This document shows, in pieces, positions 1 through 6,447 of a DNA stretch of 8,640 bases. The stretch is from an uncultured Gemmatimonadaceae bacterium (GTDB lineage: Bacteria > Gemmatimonadota > Gemmatimonadetes > Gemmatimonadales > Gemmatimonadaceae). The translations under genes and the position numbers were made by a program. The stretch spans positions 1 to 8,640 of the forward strand of contig CATPBD010000183.1 in assembly GCA_955652265.1 (NCBI GenBank), written 5' to 3'. The notes under the pieces were generated by a model. It was not told where the DNA came from, did no database searches, and saw only the letters and a list, made by a program, of their open reading frames with translations. Each line of letters begins with the position of its first letter. Position 1 is the first letter of the stretch.

Positions 1-10
1 GGAGCAGGGA

Positions 11-220
11 ATGCGTACGACCGGCAAAGTGAAGTGGTTCAACGATGCAAAGGGCTTTGGCTTTATCACACCTGACAACGGGCAGAAGGATTGCTTCGTT
101 CACTACAGCGCGATTTCCGGCTCGGGGTTCAAGTCCCTTGCCGAAGGTGACGCGGTAGAGTTCGACATTGTCGAAGGTCAGAAGGGTCCAGCTGCCGAGA
201 ACGTGACGAAGGCTTCTTAA
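11..220 (+). CDS. Cold-shock protein, CspA family (single cold-shock domain)
   Basis: A 69-residue protein that is a single cold-shock domain, an OB-fold that binds single-stranded RNA and DNA. Family members act in the cytoplasm as RNA chaperones that melt mRNA structure. Visible motifs are the N-terminal GKVKWFN at residues 5-11, RNP1 as KGFGFI at 14-19 and RNP2 as CFVHY at 28-32. The C-terminal half ([23 protein letters not shown]) matches the usual end of the domain. The length is normal for the family (65-70 residues). The ATG is preceded by GGAG at 1-4 with a 6-nt spacer, which supports this start. A strong intrinsic terminator follows 30 bp after the stop, so the gene is probably monocistronic at its 3' side. 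Its promoter lies outside the window. Whether it is cold-induced or constitutive cannot be told, since paralogues are common. Confidence 0.97.
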   Translation: MRTTGKVKWFNDAKGFGFITPDNGQKDCFVHYSAISGSGFKSLAEGDAVEFDIVEGQKGPAAENVTKAS

Positions 221-250
221 AGCCACGTCGACTTCACTGGCACAATCTGG

Positions 251-284
251 CGGGGCGTCTCAATCGAGGCGCCCCGTTTTGTTT
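251..284 (+). terminator. Rho-independent terminator of the cold-shock gene
   Basis: An 11-bp GC-rich stem (CGGGGCGTCTC at 251-261 with GAGGCGCCCCG at 266-276, one G-U wobble) closes a 4-nt AATC loop. It is followed at once by TTTTGTTT at 277-284. It lies 30 bp downstream of the cold-shock stop codon, in the correct orientation. This is a textbook intrinsic terminator. Confidence 0.95.
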
Positions 285-778
285 CTGTGGGGACGTCCTC
301 TCTTTGGAACTGGAGCGATCTCGACGGCACTTTCCAGCCTTTCAAGAAGGTGTGTCCGAAATGACGGTAGGTGTAGTTCCAGATTCAATCCTTGCCGCGC
401 CTCATATCTACCTTCGTTCTTCGCGAGCTCCTCAGCCACCTCAACTGCCCTTGACGTGGTTAAATCCAGTTCCTGAACGAGCAAAACCACTAATGCCAAC
501 ACCAGTAAGCCGTCAACGGTGAGGCGACGAGATATTCCCTGGTGTTGCTGGGCCACCCCGGAAACGCGATTGTGGGATAGCAAATTGTCGATCCACTTGA
601 TGGGAATTCCGAGGGCAAGTGCAGCTGTGGCAACGGTATATGCCCGTGGGATATAATTATCCTACACCAAAAGGATATTTAACTCTACTTGTCTCCCCCT
701 ATCATTACAAGCCCTTTCATTTGTTATATTGTGCGCCTCGTAACTCGCTCACACACCATGAACTTCCGGGCGGATAGA
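285..778. other. Intergenic region of about 490 bp without a convincing gene
   Basis: No recognisable protein is encoded here. The longest open frame is on the minus strand (583 to 260, 107 codons, TTG start). It would encode one hydrophobic segment (GLLVLALVVLLV) followed by a charged helix-like stretch. It has no clear ribosome binding site, reads into the cold-shock terminator, and resembles no family I know. Plus-strand frames are short and low in complexity. The right part (about 640-700) is A+T-rich and holds a candidate promoter for the next gene. A stretch upstream of 779 is open in the beta-barrel frame back to a TTG at 689, but those extra residues do not look like a signal peptide. 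I see no RNA gene or clear repeat. Confidence 0.6.
628..657 (+). promoter_or_regulatory. Candidate sigma-70 promoter for the outer-membrane protein gene
   Basis: A perfect -10 hexamer TATAAT lies at 652-657. The best -35 is TGGCAA at 628-633 with an 18-bp spacer and only 3 of 6 consensus matches. The predicted transcript start near 664 gives a leader of about 115 nt before the ATG at 779. Just downstream of the -10 is a short inverted repeat, TATCCT (658-663) and AGGATA (672-677), which could bind a regulator or form a weak hairpin. The -10 alone could occur by chance in an A+T-rich stretch. Confidence 0.45.
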
Positions 779-1330
779 ATGAAGCGCCTTCTTCACGCCA
801 CAGCGATCTTGATGCTCGCTTTGATGGCGATTTCCAACGAAGCGTCTGGGCAGAAGACCTACGCGCTTGGAATCGGCGGAGGCGCGGCGATACCGGTCGG
901 CAAGCTGAGCGACACTCAGGACACCGGCTTCAACGGAATAGTCGCCCTTGCGCTGGGTGTCGCGGAGCTCCCGATTGGGGTTCGATTTGACGGGATCTAT
1001 AACAGTTTCTCCCGCAAGAACATCACGTCGCCGGCGACCAACACTTACAGTTTTCGAGTTGCTGGGTTACTCGCGAATCTGATCTACGCTTTCCCGGGAA
1101 CCAGTGCCAAGAGTTACGTAGTGACGGGAGGAGGGTTGTACAACACGAGGCTCGATGTCGCGGGATCCAAATCAGAAAATCATTTCGGACTGAATGCAGG
1201 CCTCGGAGTGACGTTCGGGCTGGGGCCAATCACGAGCTTCATCGAGTCGCGGTACCACTTCATATCACGTGAGCCGACGAAAGGTGGAGTAATCCATTTC
1301 GTCCCGATCACGCTGGGACTAATGTTCTGA
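779..1330 (+). CDS. Outer-membrane beta-barrel protein (small OmpA/OmpX-like porin-type fold)
   Basis: A 183-residue exported protein of unknown specific role. The N-terminus MKRLLHATAILMLALMAIS is a Sec signal peptide, with cleavage likely around residues 23-25 (EASG|Q). The mature part alternates Gly/aromatic-rich beta strands (YALGIGGGAAIPVG, GIVALALGVAE, SFRVAGLLANLIYAF, SYVVTGGGLYNT, FGLNAGLGVTFGLG, SFIESRYHFI, HFVPITLGLMF), as in an eight-stranded barrel. It ends in Phe, the usual C-terminal signal for BAM assembly. I chose ATG 779 because it starts the signal peptide directly and has GGA 4 nt upstream. ATG 758 and TTG 689 are in frame but add residues unlike a signal sequence and lack a ribosome site. 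It converges with argH across a shared terminator. The fold is well supported by pattern; the function is not assigned. Confidence 0.85.
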   Translation: MKRLLHATAILMLALMAISNEASGQKTYALGIGGGAAIPVGKLSDTQDTGFNGIVALALGVAELPIGVRFDGIYNSFSRKNITSPATNTYSFRVAGLLANLIYAFPGTSAKSYVVTGGGLYNTRLDVAGSKSENHFGLNAGLGVTFGLGPITSFIESRYHFISREPTKGGVIHFVPITLGLMF

Positions 1331-1339
1331 GCTTGCAAC

Positions 1340-1373
1340 AAAAAAGGGCGCACGATTGTGCGCCCTTTGCTCT
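1340..1373. terminator. Bidirectional terminator between the beta-barrel gene and argH
   Basis: A perfect 11-bp stem (AAAGGGCGCAC at 1343-1353 with GTGCGCCCTTT at 1358-1368) closes a 4-nt GATT loop. Read on the minus strand it is followed by six T (complement of 1340-1345), a good intrinsic terminator for argGH, whose stop is only 12 bp away. Read on the plus strand it ends in TTTGCTCT, a weaker tract that can still stop the beta-barrel transcript ending at 1330. Confidence 0.9.
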
Positions 1374-1384
1374 AACCACTCTTT

Positions 1385-2833
1385 CTAGATTGCGCGAAGC
1401 ACCAGCTCGTTACCGCGTGCTGCTTCCGTTACCGGCCATAGTGCTTCGCGCGCGGACCGGAGTTGTGCCTTCACGGCGCTCGGACCTGTCCCTCCCGGCA
1501 CGTCACGCCGCGCGACCGATCGAGCGGGCTCTAGCCAATCAAGCGCGTCGTCGCCGAATAAGTGATGCGCGGCCTTGAACGACGCGAGTGGCAATCCGTC
1601 CAACTCGCAGCCATCGCGCTCGCTCTCGCGAATGAGCGCACCAATAGCCGCGTGGGCTTCGCGGAAAGTAGCTCCCTTCTCTACCAGATAATCGGCGAGA
1701 TCCGTTGCCATCATGCTGCTCGAGAGCGCGGCCCGCATGCGCTTGGCATTGAAGCGGATTTCCCTGAGTGCCCCAGCGACCGCAGGGAGCACGAGTAGGG
1801 CCGTATCGACGGCATCGAACAAAACTCGTTTGTCGTCCTGGAGGTCCTTGTTGTAACCGCTCGGCAAACCCTTGAGGGTCGAGAGCAACGTCGAGAGATC
1901 ACCGATTGCGCGCGCGCCTGATCCGCGTGCCAGCTCGAGCGCATCAGGATTGCGCTTCTGCGGCATCATGCTGGAGCCGGTGGTGAATGCGTCTCCGAAC
2001 TGGACGAATCCAAACTCGCTCGAGCCGTAGATGATCAAGTCCTCAGCGAGACGTGAGAGATGCGTCGCCATCATGGCGACGGCGAACAACAGCTCGGCGA
2101 CAAAATCCCTATCGCCGACTGCGTCAATGCTGTTCTGCGAAACTGCGCTGAACCCCAGGCTGCCCTGCAGAAGCACGCGCGAAATCGGGAATGCACACCC
2201 GGCGATTGCGCCAGACCCGAGAGGGAGAACGGCAGCACCCCGCGAGGCAGATGCAATCCTGGCGCGGTCACGCTCCAGCGGCCAGAAGTGGGAAAGCATC
2301 CAGTGTGCTCCGGAAACCGGTTGCGCGCGCTGAAGATGCGTGTACGACGGCATTAGCGCGTCTTCGAGCGTCTCCGCCTGGTCCAACATTACTTGCTGCA
2401 GCATCCTGGTTGCAGAATCCAGTTTGGCGCAGGCATCCATTGACCAGAGACGTGTTGCCGTCGCGACCTGATCGTTGCGGCTTCGACCGGTATGCAGCTT
2501 CGACGCGACGTCTCCGATCTCCTGGTGAAGCATCCTGTCGATCAGCGTGTGTACATCTTCATCAGAGAGGAGGGGTGTCGCGCCAGCTGCTAGCTTCTCA
2601 GCAACTCTCGTGAGGCCGCTCTCGATCATTTTGCTTTCCTCGAGCGTGAGTACGCCTGCCCCCCAAAGGGCAACAGCCCAGGCACGAGATAGCTTGATAT
2701 CGAACGGCCATAGCCGATAGTCGGTGCCAATGGAGCGGTTGAGGGCGTCAAGAGCGGCTGCAGTCGGCACTGCGAACCGTCCTCCCCAAAGCTTGTGGGA
2801 CGTGTGGTCGGACACGGGGAAGGGTAGGCTCAA
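1385..2833 (-). CDS. argH: Argininosuccinate lyase
   Basis: Splits argininosuccinate into arginine and fumarate, the last step of arginine synthesis; cytoplasmic homotetramer of the fumarase/aspartase superfamily. The 482 residues are close to the usual 460 or so. Visible motifs are KLWGGRF at 14-20, [17 protein letters not shown] at 114-130, [11 protein letters not shown] at 164-174 with His166 (expected active-site His), and the superfamily signature [12 protein letters not shown] at 286-297, where one of the serines 287/288 is the expected catalytic base on the mobile loop. The start is TTG at 2833, overlapping the argG stop as TTGA, which implies translational coupling. A GTG at 2815 is an in-frame alternative just before KLWGGRF. 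Neither has a clear Shine-Dalgarno site. It should be transcribed with argG and ends at the terminator at 1340-1373. Confidence 0.97.
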   Translation of the reverse strand: MSLPFPVSDHTSHKLWGGRFAVPTAAALDALNRSIGTDYRLWPFDIKLSRAWAVALWGAGVLTLEESKMIESGLTRVAEKLAAGATPLLSDEDVHTLIDRMLHQEIGDVASKLHTGRSRNDQVATATRLWSMDACAKLDSATRMLQQVMLDQAETLEDALMPSYTHLQRAQPVSGAHWMLSHFWPLERDRARIASASRGAAVLPLGSGAIAGCAFPISRVLLQGSLGFSAVSQNSIDAVGDRDFVAELLFAVAMMATHLSRLAEDLIIYGSSEFGFVQFGDAFTTGSSMMPQKRNPDALELARGSGARAIGDLSTLLSTLKGLPSGYNKDLQDDKRVLFDAVDTALLVLPAVAGALREIRFNAKRMRAALSSSMMATDLADYLVEKGATFREAHAAIGALIRESERDGCELDGLPLASFKAAHHLFGDDALDWLEPARSVARRDVPGGTGPSAVKAQLRSAREALWPVTEAARGNELVLRAI

Positions 2834-4095
2834 GCTATCGCGAGAGCCTGTGACTCTCGCGATTCGCCTTTGACTTCTTTCTCGCGCTGAGCAACCGCCA
2901 TTTCCTGATCACGGATGGCCCGGACGCGGGCTGACAGCCCATACAGGCGGATAAAGCCCGCGGCGTCGCTTTGCTGGTAGACGTCGTCTTCACCAAAGGT
3001 GACGAAGCGCTCGTCGTACAGCGCGTACTCGCTCTCGCGACCAACGACGGACGCTGTTCCCTTGAATAGTCGGAGGGTCACCGACCCAGAGACGCGCTCC
3101 TGAGTGACGCTTACGAACGCGTCGTAGCCTTCGCGCTCGGTCGTCCACCAACGTCCTTCGTAGACCAGATCGGCGTATCGAGGGGCAATGAGATCCTTCG
3201 CGGCGAGCGTGCGTCGGTCGAGCACGAGCTGCTCCAACTCACTGTGCGCAGAGTAGAGCAGAGTGCCTCCCGGAGTTTCGTAAACGCCACGGGACTTCAT
3301 TCCAACGAGGCGATCTTCCACGAGGTCGATGCGCCCAATTCCGTGACGGCCACCGATCTTGTTGAGCGCGACGACGAGATCGACGGAGTCGAGCTCGGCG
3401 CCGTTCACCGAGACCGGCGTTCCTGAATGGAACCCAATCGTCACTTCCTCGGGCTGATCGGGCGCATCCTCCGGTGCCGTCGTCAGCATGAACAAATCTG
3501 CCGGCGGGGCAACAGCGGGTTGCTCGAGCACGCCACCCTCGTGGGAGATGTGCCAGATATTCCGGTCGCGCGAGTAGATTTTGTCGCGCGTGGCCGCAAC
3601 GGGAACCTTGTGAGCCTCGGCATAGGCGATCGCGTCCTCGCGGCTGCGAATGTTCCATTCGCGCCACGGTGCTATGACGGGCAAATCAGGGGCGAACGCA
3701 GCGTAAGTAAGCTCGAAGCGAACCTGATCGTTGCCCTTGCCGGTGCAGCCGTGGGCCAGCGCATCCGCTCCCACCTCTCGCGCGATCTCAACCTGCCGGC
3801 GCGCAATGAGGGGGCGGCCCATGGACGTGCCGAGGAGGTATTTGCGGCCGTAAATCGCCCCGGCTCGCAGAGTAGGCCAAACAAAGTCCTCCACAAACTC
3901 CTGCCGCAAGTCTTCGACGTAGCATTCATCGGCGCCGGAGGCGATCGCTTTTGCCCGCACGCCTTCCAGCTCTTCTCCCTGGCCGATATCCGCAGCGACA
4001 CAGATCACTCGAGCGTCATAGCGCTCTTTGAGCCAGGGGACGATGATCGATGTGTCGAGCCCACCAGAGTAGGCGAGGGCAATGGTGCGAATCAC
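2830..4095 (-). CDS. argG: Argininosuccinate synthase
   Basis: Joins citrulline and aspartate with ATP to give argininosuccinate (with AMP and PPi), the step before ArgH, in the cytoplasm. The 421 residues compare with about 400 for the common bacterial type; the extra length is a charged C-terminal tail. Visible motifs are the N-type ATP pyrophosphatase loop AYSGGLDTS at 8-16, [10 protein letters not shown] at 89-98, [14 protein letters not shown] at 115-128 (citrulline/aspartate site) and [11 protein letters not shown] at 267-277. The end holds the family's oligomerisation helix ([16 protein letters not shown]). The start is GTG at 4095, with GAGG 5-nt upstream (complement of 4101-4104), and it places the ATP loop at the normal distance from the N-terminus. 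It is preceded by its own promoter and tandem ARG boxes, and overlaps argH by 4 nt. Repression by ArgR with arginine is inferred from these sites. Confidence 0.98.
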   Translation of the reverse strand: MIRTIALAYSGGLDTSIIVPWLKERYDARVICVAADIGQGEELEGVRAKAIASGADECYVEDLRQEFVEDFVWPTLRAGAIYGRKYLLGTSMGRPLIARRQVEIAREVGADALAHGCTGKGNDQVRFELTYAAFAPDLPVIAPWREWNIRSREDAIAYAEAHKVPVAATRDKIYSRDRNIWHISHEGGVLEQPAVAPPADLFMLTTAPEDAPDQPEEVTIGFHSGTPVSVNGAELDSVDLVVALNKIGGRHGIGRIDLVEDRLVGMKSRGVYETPGGTLLYSAHSELEQLVLDRRTLAAKDLIAPRYADLVYEGRWWTTEREGYDAFVSVTQERVSGSVTLRLFKGTASVVGRESEYALYDERFVTFGEDDVYQQSDAAGFIRLYGLSARVRAIRDQEMAVAQREKEVKGESRESQALAIA

Positions 4096-4100
4096 GGGCG

Positions 4101-4139
4101 CCTCAATAAGTATTCAGAATGTCTGAATATTTAATCGCT
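4101..4139 (-). promoter_or_regulatory. Tandem ARG boxes (ArgR operator) upstream of argG
   Basis: Two sites match the ArgR consensus TGAAT-N4-ATTCA. Box 1 is TCAAT-AAGT-ATTCA at 4103-4116 (9 of 10 half-site bases). Box 2 is TGAAT-ATTT-AATCG at 4124-4137 (8 of 10). Their cores start 21 bp apart, so two 18-bp boxes are separated by 3 bp, the arrangement known for hexameric ArgR. The two inner half-sites form a perfect palindrome, TATTCAGA-ATG-TCTGAATA (4111-4129). Box 2 covers the putative -10 and box 1 covers the argG ribosome binding site, so binding should block transcription initiation. Confidence 0.8.
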
Positions 4140-4156
4140 CGAGGCCCCCACGTCAA
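4128..4156 (-). promoter_or_regulatory. Candidate sigma-70 promoter of argGH
   Basis: On the minus strand a -35 TTGACG (complement of 4151-4156, 5 of 6) is followed after 17 bp by TAAATA (complement of 4128-4133, 3 of 6). Shifting by one gives TTAAAT with a 16-bp spacer (4 of 6). Transcription would start near 4121, leaving a leader of about 26 nt with the GAGG site. It lies in the 68 bp between argR and argG and overlaps the ARG boxes, so argGH can be transcribed independently of argR. Confidence 0.6.
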
Positions 4157-4163
4157 CACTCGA

Positions 4164-4622
4164 TCAGGGCTCTCCCGCCAAGGCGCGAAGGCGCCGGATC
4201 ACGCGGTCACGGGCGGCAACCGAGCGACAGATTATCAATATGGTATCGTCGCCCCCGACCGTTCCCAGTATGTCCGACCAGCCTTCCCCGTCGAGGGCGG
4301 CAGCGATGGGTTGAGCGCCCCCAGGAACCGTTCGCAAGACCAGCATTTCGCTGACACCGTCGAGTCGAAGAAATAATTGCGGCAGAAGGGTGTCGAGCGC
4401 TGCGCGGCTCTCCTCTATGCTCCCGTCGGTAATGGCGTATCGGGCGCCCTCCGGGGTCGGGACCCGGGCGAGCCTGAGCTCCCGCAAATCGCGGGAGAGG
4501 GTCGCCTGGGTCACGTCCCAGCCCCGCTGGAGAAGAAGCTTGCGGAGATCTTCCTGGCTGCTGACCACCCGGGAGTCGATTATCTCGAGAATTGTATCGT
4601 GCCGTTCGCGCTTGTTGGCCAT
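4164..4622 (-). CDS. argR: Arginine repressor ArgR
   Basis: Arginine-responsive transcription factor that binds ARG boxes as a hexamer when arginine is bound, and represses arginine synthesis genes. From ATG 4622 it has 152 residues, normal for ArgR. The N-terminal winged helix-turn-helix covers about 1-70, with the recognition segment TQATLSRDLREL at 38-49. The C-terminal arginine-binding and oligomerisation domain covers about 75-152. It contains LRTVPGGAQPIAAALD at 96-111 and GTVGGDDTILIIC at 120-132, where Asp125/Asp126 match the arginine-contacting pair. A GTG at 4640 would add six residues (LNSPS region); ATG 4622 fits the family N-terminus better (ANKRERHDTILEII). Neither start has a good ribosome site. 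It diverges from argC, so the operator near 4692-4726 may also control argR itself. It lies just upstream of argGH on the same strand. Confidence 0.96.
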   Translation of the reverse strand: MANKRERHDTILEIIDSRVVSSQEDLRKLLLQRGWDVTQATLSRDLRELRLARVPTPEGARYAITDGSIEESRAALDTLLPQLFLRLDGVSEMLVLRTVPGGAQPIAAALDGEGWSDILGTVGGDDTILIICRSVAARDRVIRRLRALAGEP

Positions 4623-4676
4623 CGAGGGTGAGTTTAGCACTTCGATGGCCAGCGCGCGAGGCGACCCGCCGGATCA

Positions 4677-4705
4677 TTGACTGGCGTACTGTGTAATGTT
4701 ATGCA
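4677..4705 (+). promoter_or_regulatory. Candidate argCBD promoter giving a leaderless or near-leaderless transcript
   Basis: TTGACT at 4677-4682 (5 of 6 for -35) is followed after 17 bp by TATGCA at 4700-4705 (3 of 6 for -10). TGT at 4697-4699 directly before it supplies an extended -10 (TGN) motif. Transcription would begin about 7 nt after the -10, at or near 4712, which is the A of the argC ATG. No Shine-Dalgarno sequence precedes that ATG, consistent with a leaderless mRNA. Confidence 0.55.
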
Positions 4706-4728
4706 TTGTTTATGCATAAAGTTCCGGT
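4690..4728 (+). promoter_or_regulatory. Degenerate ArgR operator over the argC promoter and start
   Basis: TGTAA-TGTT-ATGCA at 4692-4705 matches the ARG core in 7 of 10 bases, and TGCAT-AAAG-TTCCG at 4713-4726 in 6 of 10. They are 21 bp apart, and the inner half-sites ATGCA and TGCAT are 7 nt apart, exactly as ATTCA and TGAAT are in the argG operator. The area also contains an 8-bp direct repeat, TTATGCAT at 4699-4706 and 4710-4717, one helical turn (11 bp) apart. The shared geometry and location support an operator; the base matches alone are weak. Confidence 0.5.
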
Positions 4729-5680
4729 AGGGGTTCTCGGTGCCAGCGGCTACGCCGGTCGGGAGCTGTGCGGATTGATCGCCCGGCACCCCAAGCTCGA
4801 GCTCGCCTTTGCGTCGGCAAACGAGCAACGAGGACAACGCTACCGGATGGGCTCCTCGGAGGTGACATATGTCGCGGCCGAAGATGCGCCTTTGAGCAGT
4901 GCGGAGATCGTGTTCACCGCATTGCCGCACGGTGCATCCGCTAAGTGGGTAGGGAATGCGCGCTCGACGGGGGCGCGAGTCGTTGATCTCTCCTCCGACT
5001 TTCGTCCGGGGGTTGGCGAAAGCGCGACAAACGCGCCATACGGACTCACGGAGTTAATGCGCGAGAAAATTCCGGGCGCTGATATCGTGGCTAATCCCGG
5101 CTGCTATCCGACGGCCATACTGCTGGCAATCGCGCCGCTACTGAAGGAGGGATGGGTAATGCCGGGAGCGACAATCAATGTTTCGGCGGCGAGCGGAGTG
5201 ACCGGAGCTGGATACTCTGCGCGTCCGGATCTGCTTTTTGCCGAGGTCGCGGAAGATTTTCGTGCGTACGCGGTTGGAAACGAGCACAGACATCTCGCCG
5301 AGATGCAGGCAGTCACGAAGGAGCTAGGTGGACGAAACAATGACATTCTGTTCACCCCCCACCTTCTGCCTGTTTCGCGCGGGATTCTGGCAACTATTAC
5401 AGTGCCGGTCGAACAGCACACCGAAGACCCATCACTGCTCTGGAGGGACTGCTACAACGGAGAGCCGTTCATCGAGATTGCGGATCAGCCACCTTCACTC
5501 CGCGACGTCGTTCGGCGGAACGTGGTTCGTCTGAGCGTTACCAAAGCCGCGAACGTACGGCAGCCCACGCTGATTATCATTTCGGCGATCGACAATTTGA
5601 TGAAGGGAGCAGCTGGCCAGGCCTTGCAGAACGCGAATATTCTTCTTGGGTTAAGCGAGCAGGCAGGACTGCCCGCATGA
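4712..5680 (+). CDS. argC: N-acetyl-gamma-glutamyl-phosphate reductase
   Basis: Reduces N-acetylglutamyl 5-phosphate to the semialdehyde with NADPH, the third step of ornithine synthesis, in the cytoplasm. The 322 residues fit the shorter ArgC type. The N-terminal Rossmann motif is GVLGASGYAGREL at 7-19. The substrate region has VDLSSDFR at 91-98. The active-site cysteine is Cys131 in ANPGCYPTAILL, and the catalytic histidine lies in GNEHRHLAEM (His192/His194). The C-terminal DNLMKGAAGQALQNAN at 294-309 is a hallmark. I chose ATG 4712, which puts the Rossmann loop six residues in as usual; an in-frame TTG at 4706 adds only two residues. It is the first gene of argCBD and overlaps argB by 4 nt. 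Control by ArgR is inferred from the upstream site. Confidence 0.97.
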   Translation: MHKVPVGVLGASGYAGRELCGLIARHPKLELAFASANEQRGQRYRMGSSEVTYVAAEDAPLSSAEIVFTALPHGASAKWVGNARSTGARVVDLSSDFRPGVGESATNAPYGLTELMREKIPGADIVANPGCYPTAILLAIAPLLKEGWVMPGATINVSAASGVTGAGYSARPDLLFAEVAEDFRAYAVGNEHRHLAEMQAVTKELGGRNNDILFTPHLLPVSRGILATITVPVEQHTEDPSLLWRDCYNGEPFIEIADQPPSLRDVVRRNVVRLSVTKAANVRQPTLIIISAIDNLMKGAAGQALQNANILLGLSEQAGLPA

Positions 5681-6447
5681 TGCGCGTCGTGAAGGTCGGA
5701 GGGCGTGCCCAAGCTGATCCTCGCTTGTTCTCATTTATCGCTGAGGCCTGGAATCAGTCGCCGAAGTCGCTCTGTGTAGTGCACGGCGGTGGGGACGAAG
5801 TATCGGCGATGCAGCGAGCTCTCGGCCGAGAAACAGTATTCGTCGGCGGTCGCCGGGTTACGTCGAAGGCTGATCTCGATCTACTGCGGATGGTGCTGTC
5901 CGGAGTGGTGAACAAGAGGCTGGTGAATGGCCTGGTTGCGGCAGGAGTCTCCGCGGTTGGCTTATCCGGAGAAGATGGGGCGCTGATCACGGCGGAGATC
6001 ATTGATCCCGATTCTCTCGGTTTTGCAGGACGGCCAACAAATATCAACTTTGGACTTCTTCACGCCCTTATGGCTGCCGGGAATCTTCCAGTCATCTCAC
6101 CAGTTGCGTACAACGGCGAAGGCGCACAAGGCGGGGCTCTCAATGTAAACGGCGATGATGCGGCTGCGGCCATTGCGGCGGCTCTCCGGGTGGATGAGCT
6201 GCTCCTCATAGCCGATGTTGAAGGAGTTCGGGATCAACAGGGCGCAGTAGTTCCTGTCCTGAGTCTGGAATCCGCACGGGAATTGATCGAAAACGGAACA
6301 GCCGTCGGAGGAATGACGGCGAAGCTCGAATCGGCGCACGGCGCTCTCCTCGCGGGAGTCGATCGCGTAAGAATCTGTGATCTCGCCGGTCTCCTAGATG
6401 ATGAGCGGGGTACTTTCATCACTCAATCGCAGAGCGCTGTCATATGA
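5677..6447 (+). CDS. argB: Acetylglutamate kinase
   Basis: Phosphorylates the gamma-carboxyl of N-acetylglutamate with ATP, giving the substrate of ArgC; cytoplasmic, amino-acid kinase family. The 256 residues match the short E. coli-like form. Visible sites are VKVGG with Lys6 (phosphate contact), VHGGGDE at 35-41, GRRVT with Arg60 (substrate arginine position), MVLSGVVNKRLV at 72-83, NVNGDDAAAAIAAAL at 156-170 and GGMTAKLESA at 211-220 with Lys216. It lacks the N-terminal helix that makes hexameric ArgB enzymes arginine-sensitive, so feedback inhibition by arginine is not expected; repression would then carry the control. Glycine in place of the usual leucine before RVT, and Asp after HGGG, are small departures. 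The ATG overlaps the argC stop as ATGA; a second ATG three bases on is equally possible. Use of another acyl group such as succinyl cannot be excluded from sequence. Confidence 0.95.
   Translation: MMRVVKVGGRAQADPRLFSFIAEAWNQSPKSLCVVHGGGDEVSAMQRALGRETVFVGGRRVTSKADLDLLRMVLSGVVNKRLVNGLVAAGVSAVGLSGEDGALITAEIIDPDSLGFAGRPTNINFGLLHALMAAGNLPVISPVAYNGEGAQGGALNVNGDDAAAAIAAALRVDELLLIADVEGVRDQQGAVVPVLSLESARELIENGTAVGGMTAKLESAHGALLAGVDRVRICDLAGLLDDERGTFITQSQSAVI

Noticed and set aside
689..778. Upstream extension of the beta-barrel gene to a TTG at 689
   Set aside because: The added residues put 30 non-signal-like residues ahead of a good signal peptide, and the TTG has no ribosome site; a transcript leader is more likely.
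2191..2613. A 140-codon plus-strand open frame
   Set aside because: It is antisense to argH, is Arg-rich and low in complexity, and resembles no family.
3427..4134. A 235-codon plus-strand open frame
   Set aside because: It lies opposite argG, whose ATP-binding and substrate motifs are clear. The frame shows no recognisable domain and is a GC-rich shadow.
4699..4717. TTATGCAT direct repeat as a mobile-element target site or the start of a repeat array
   Set aside because: There are only two copies, there are no element ends nearby, and the position over the argC promoter is better explained as an operator.
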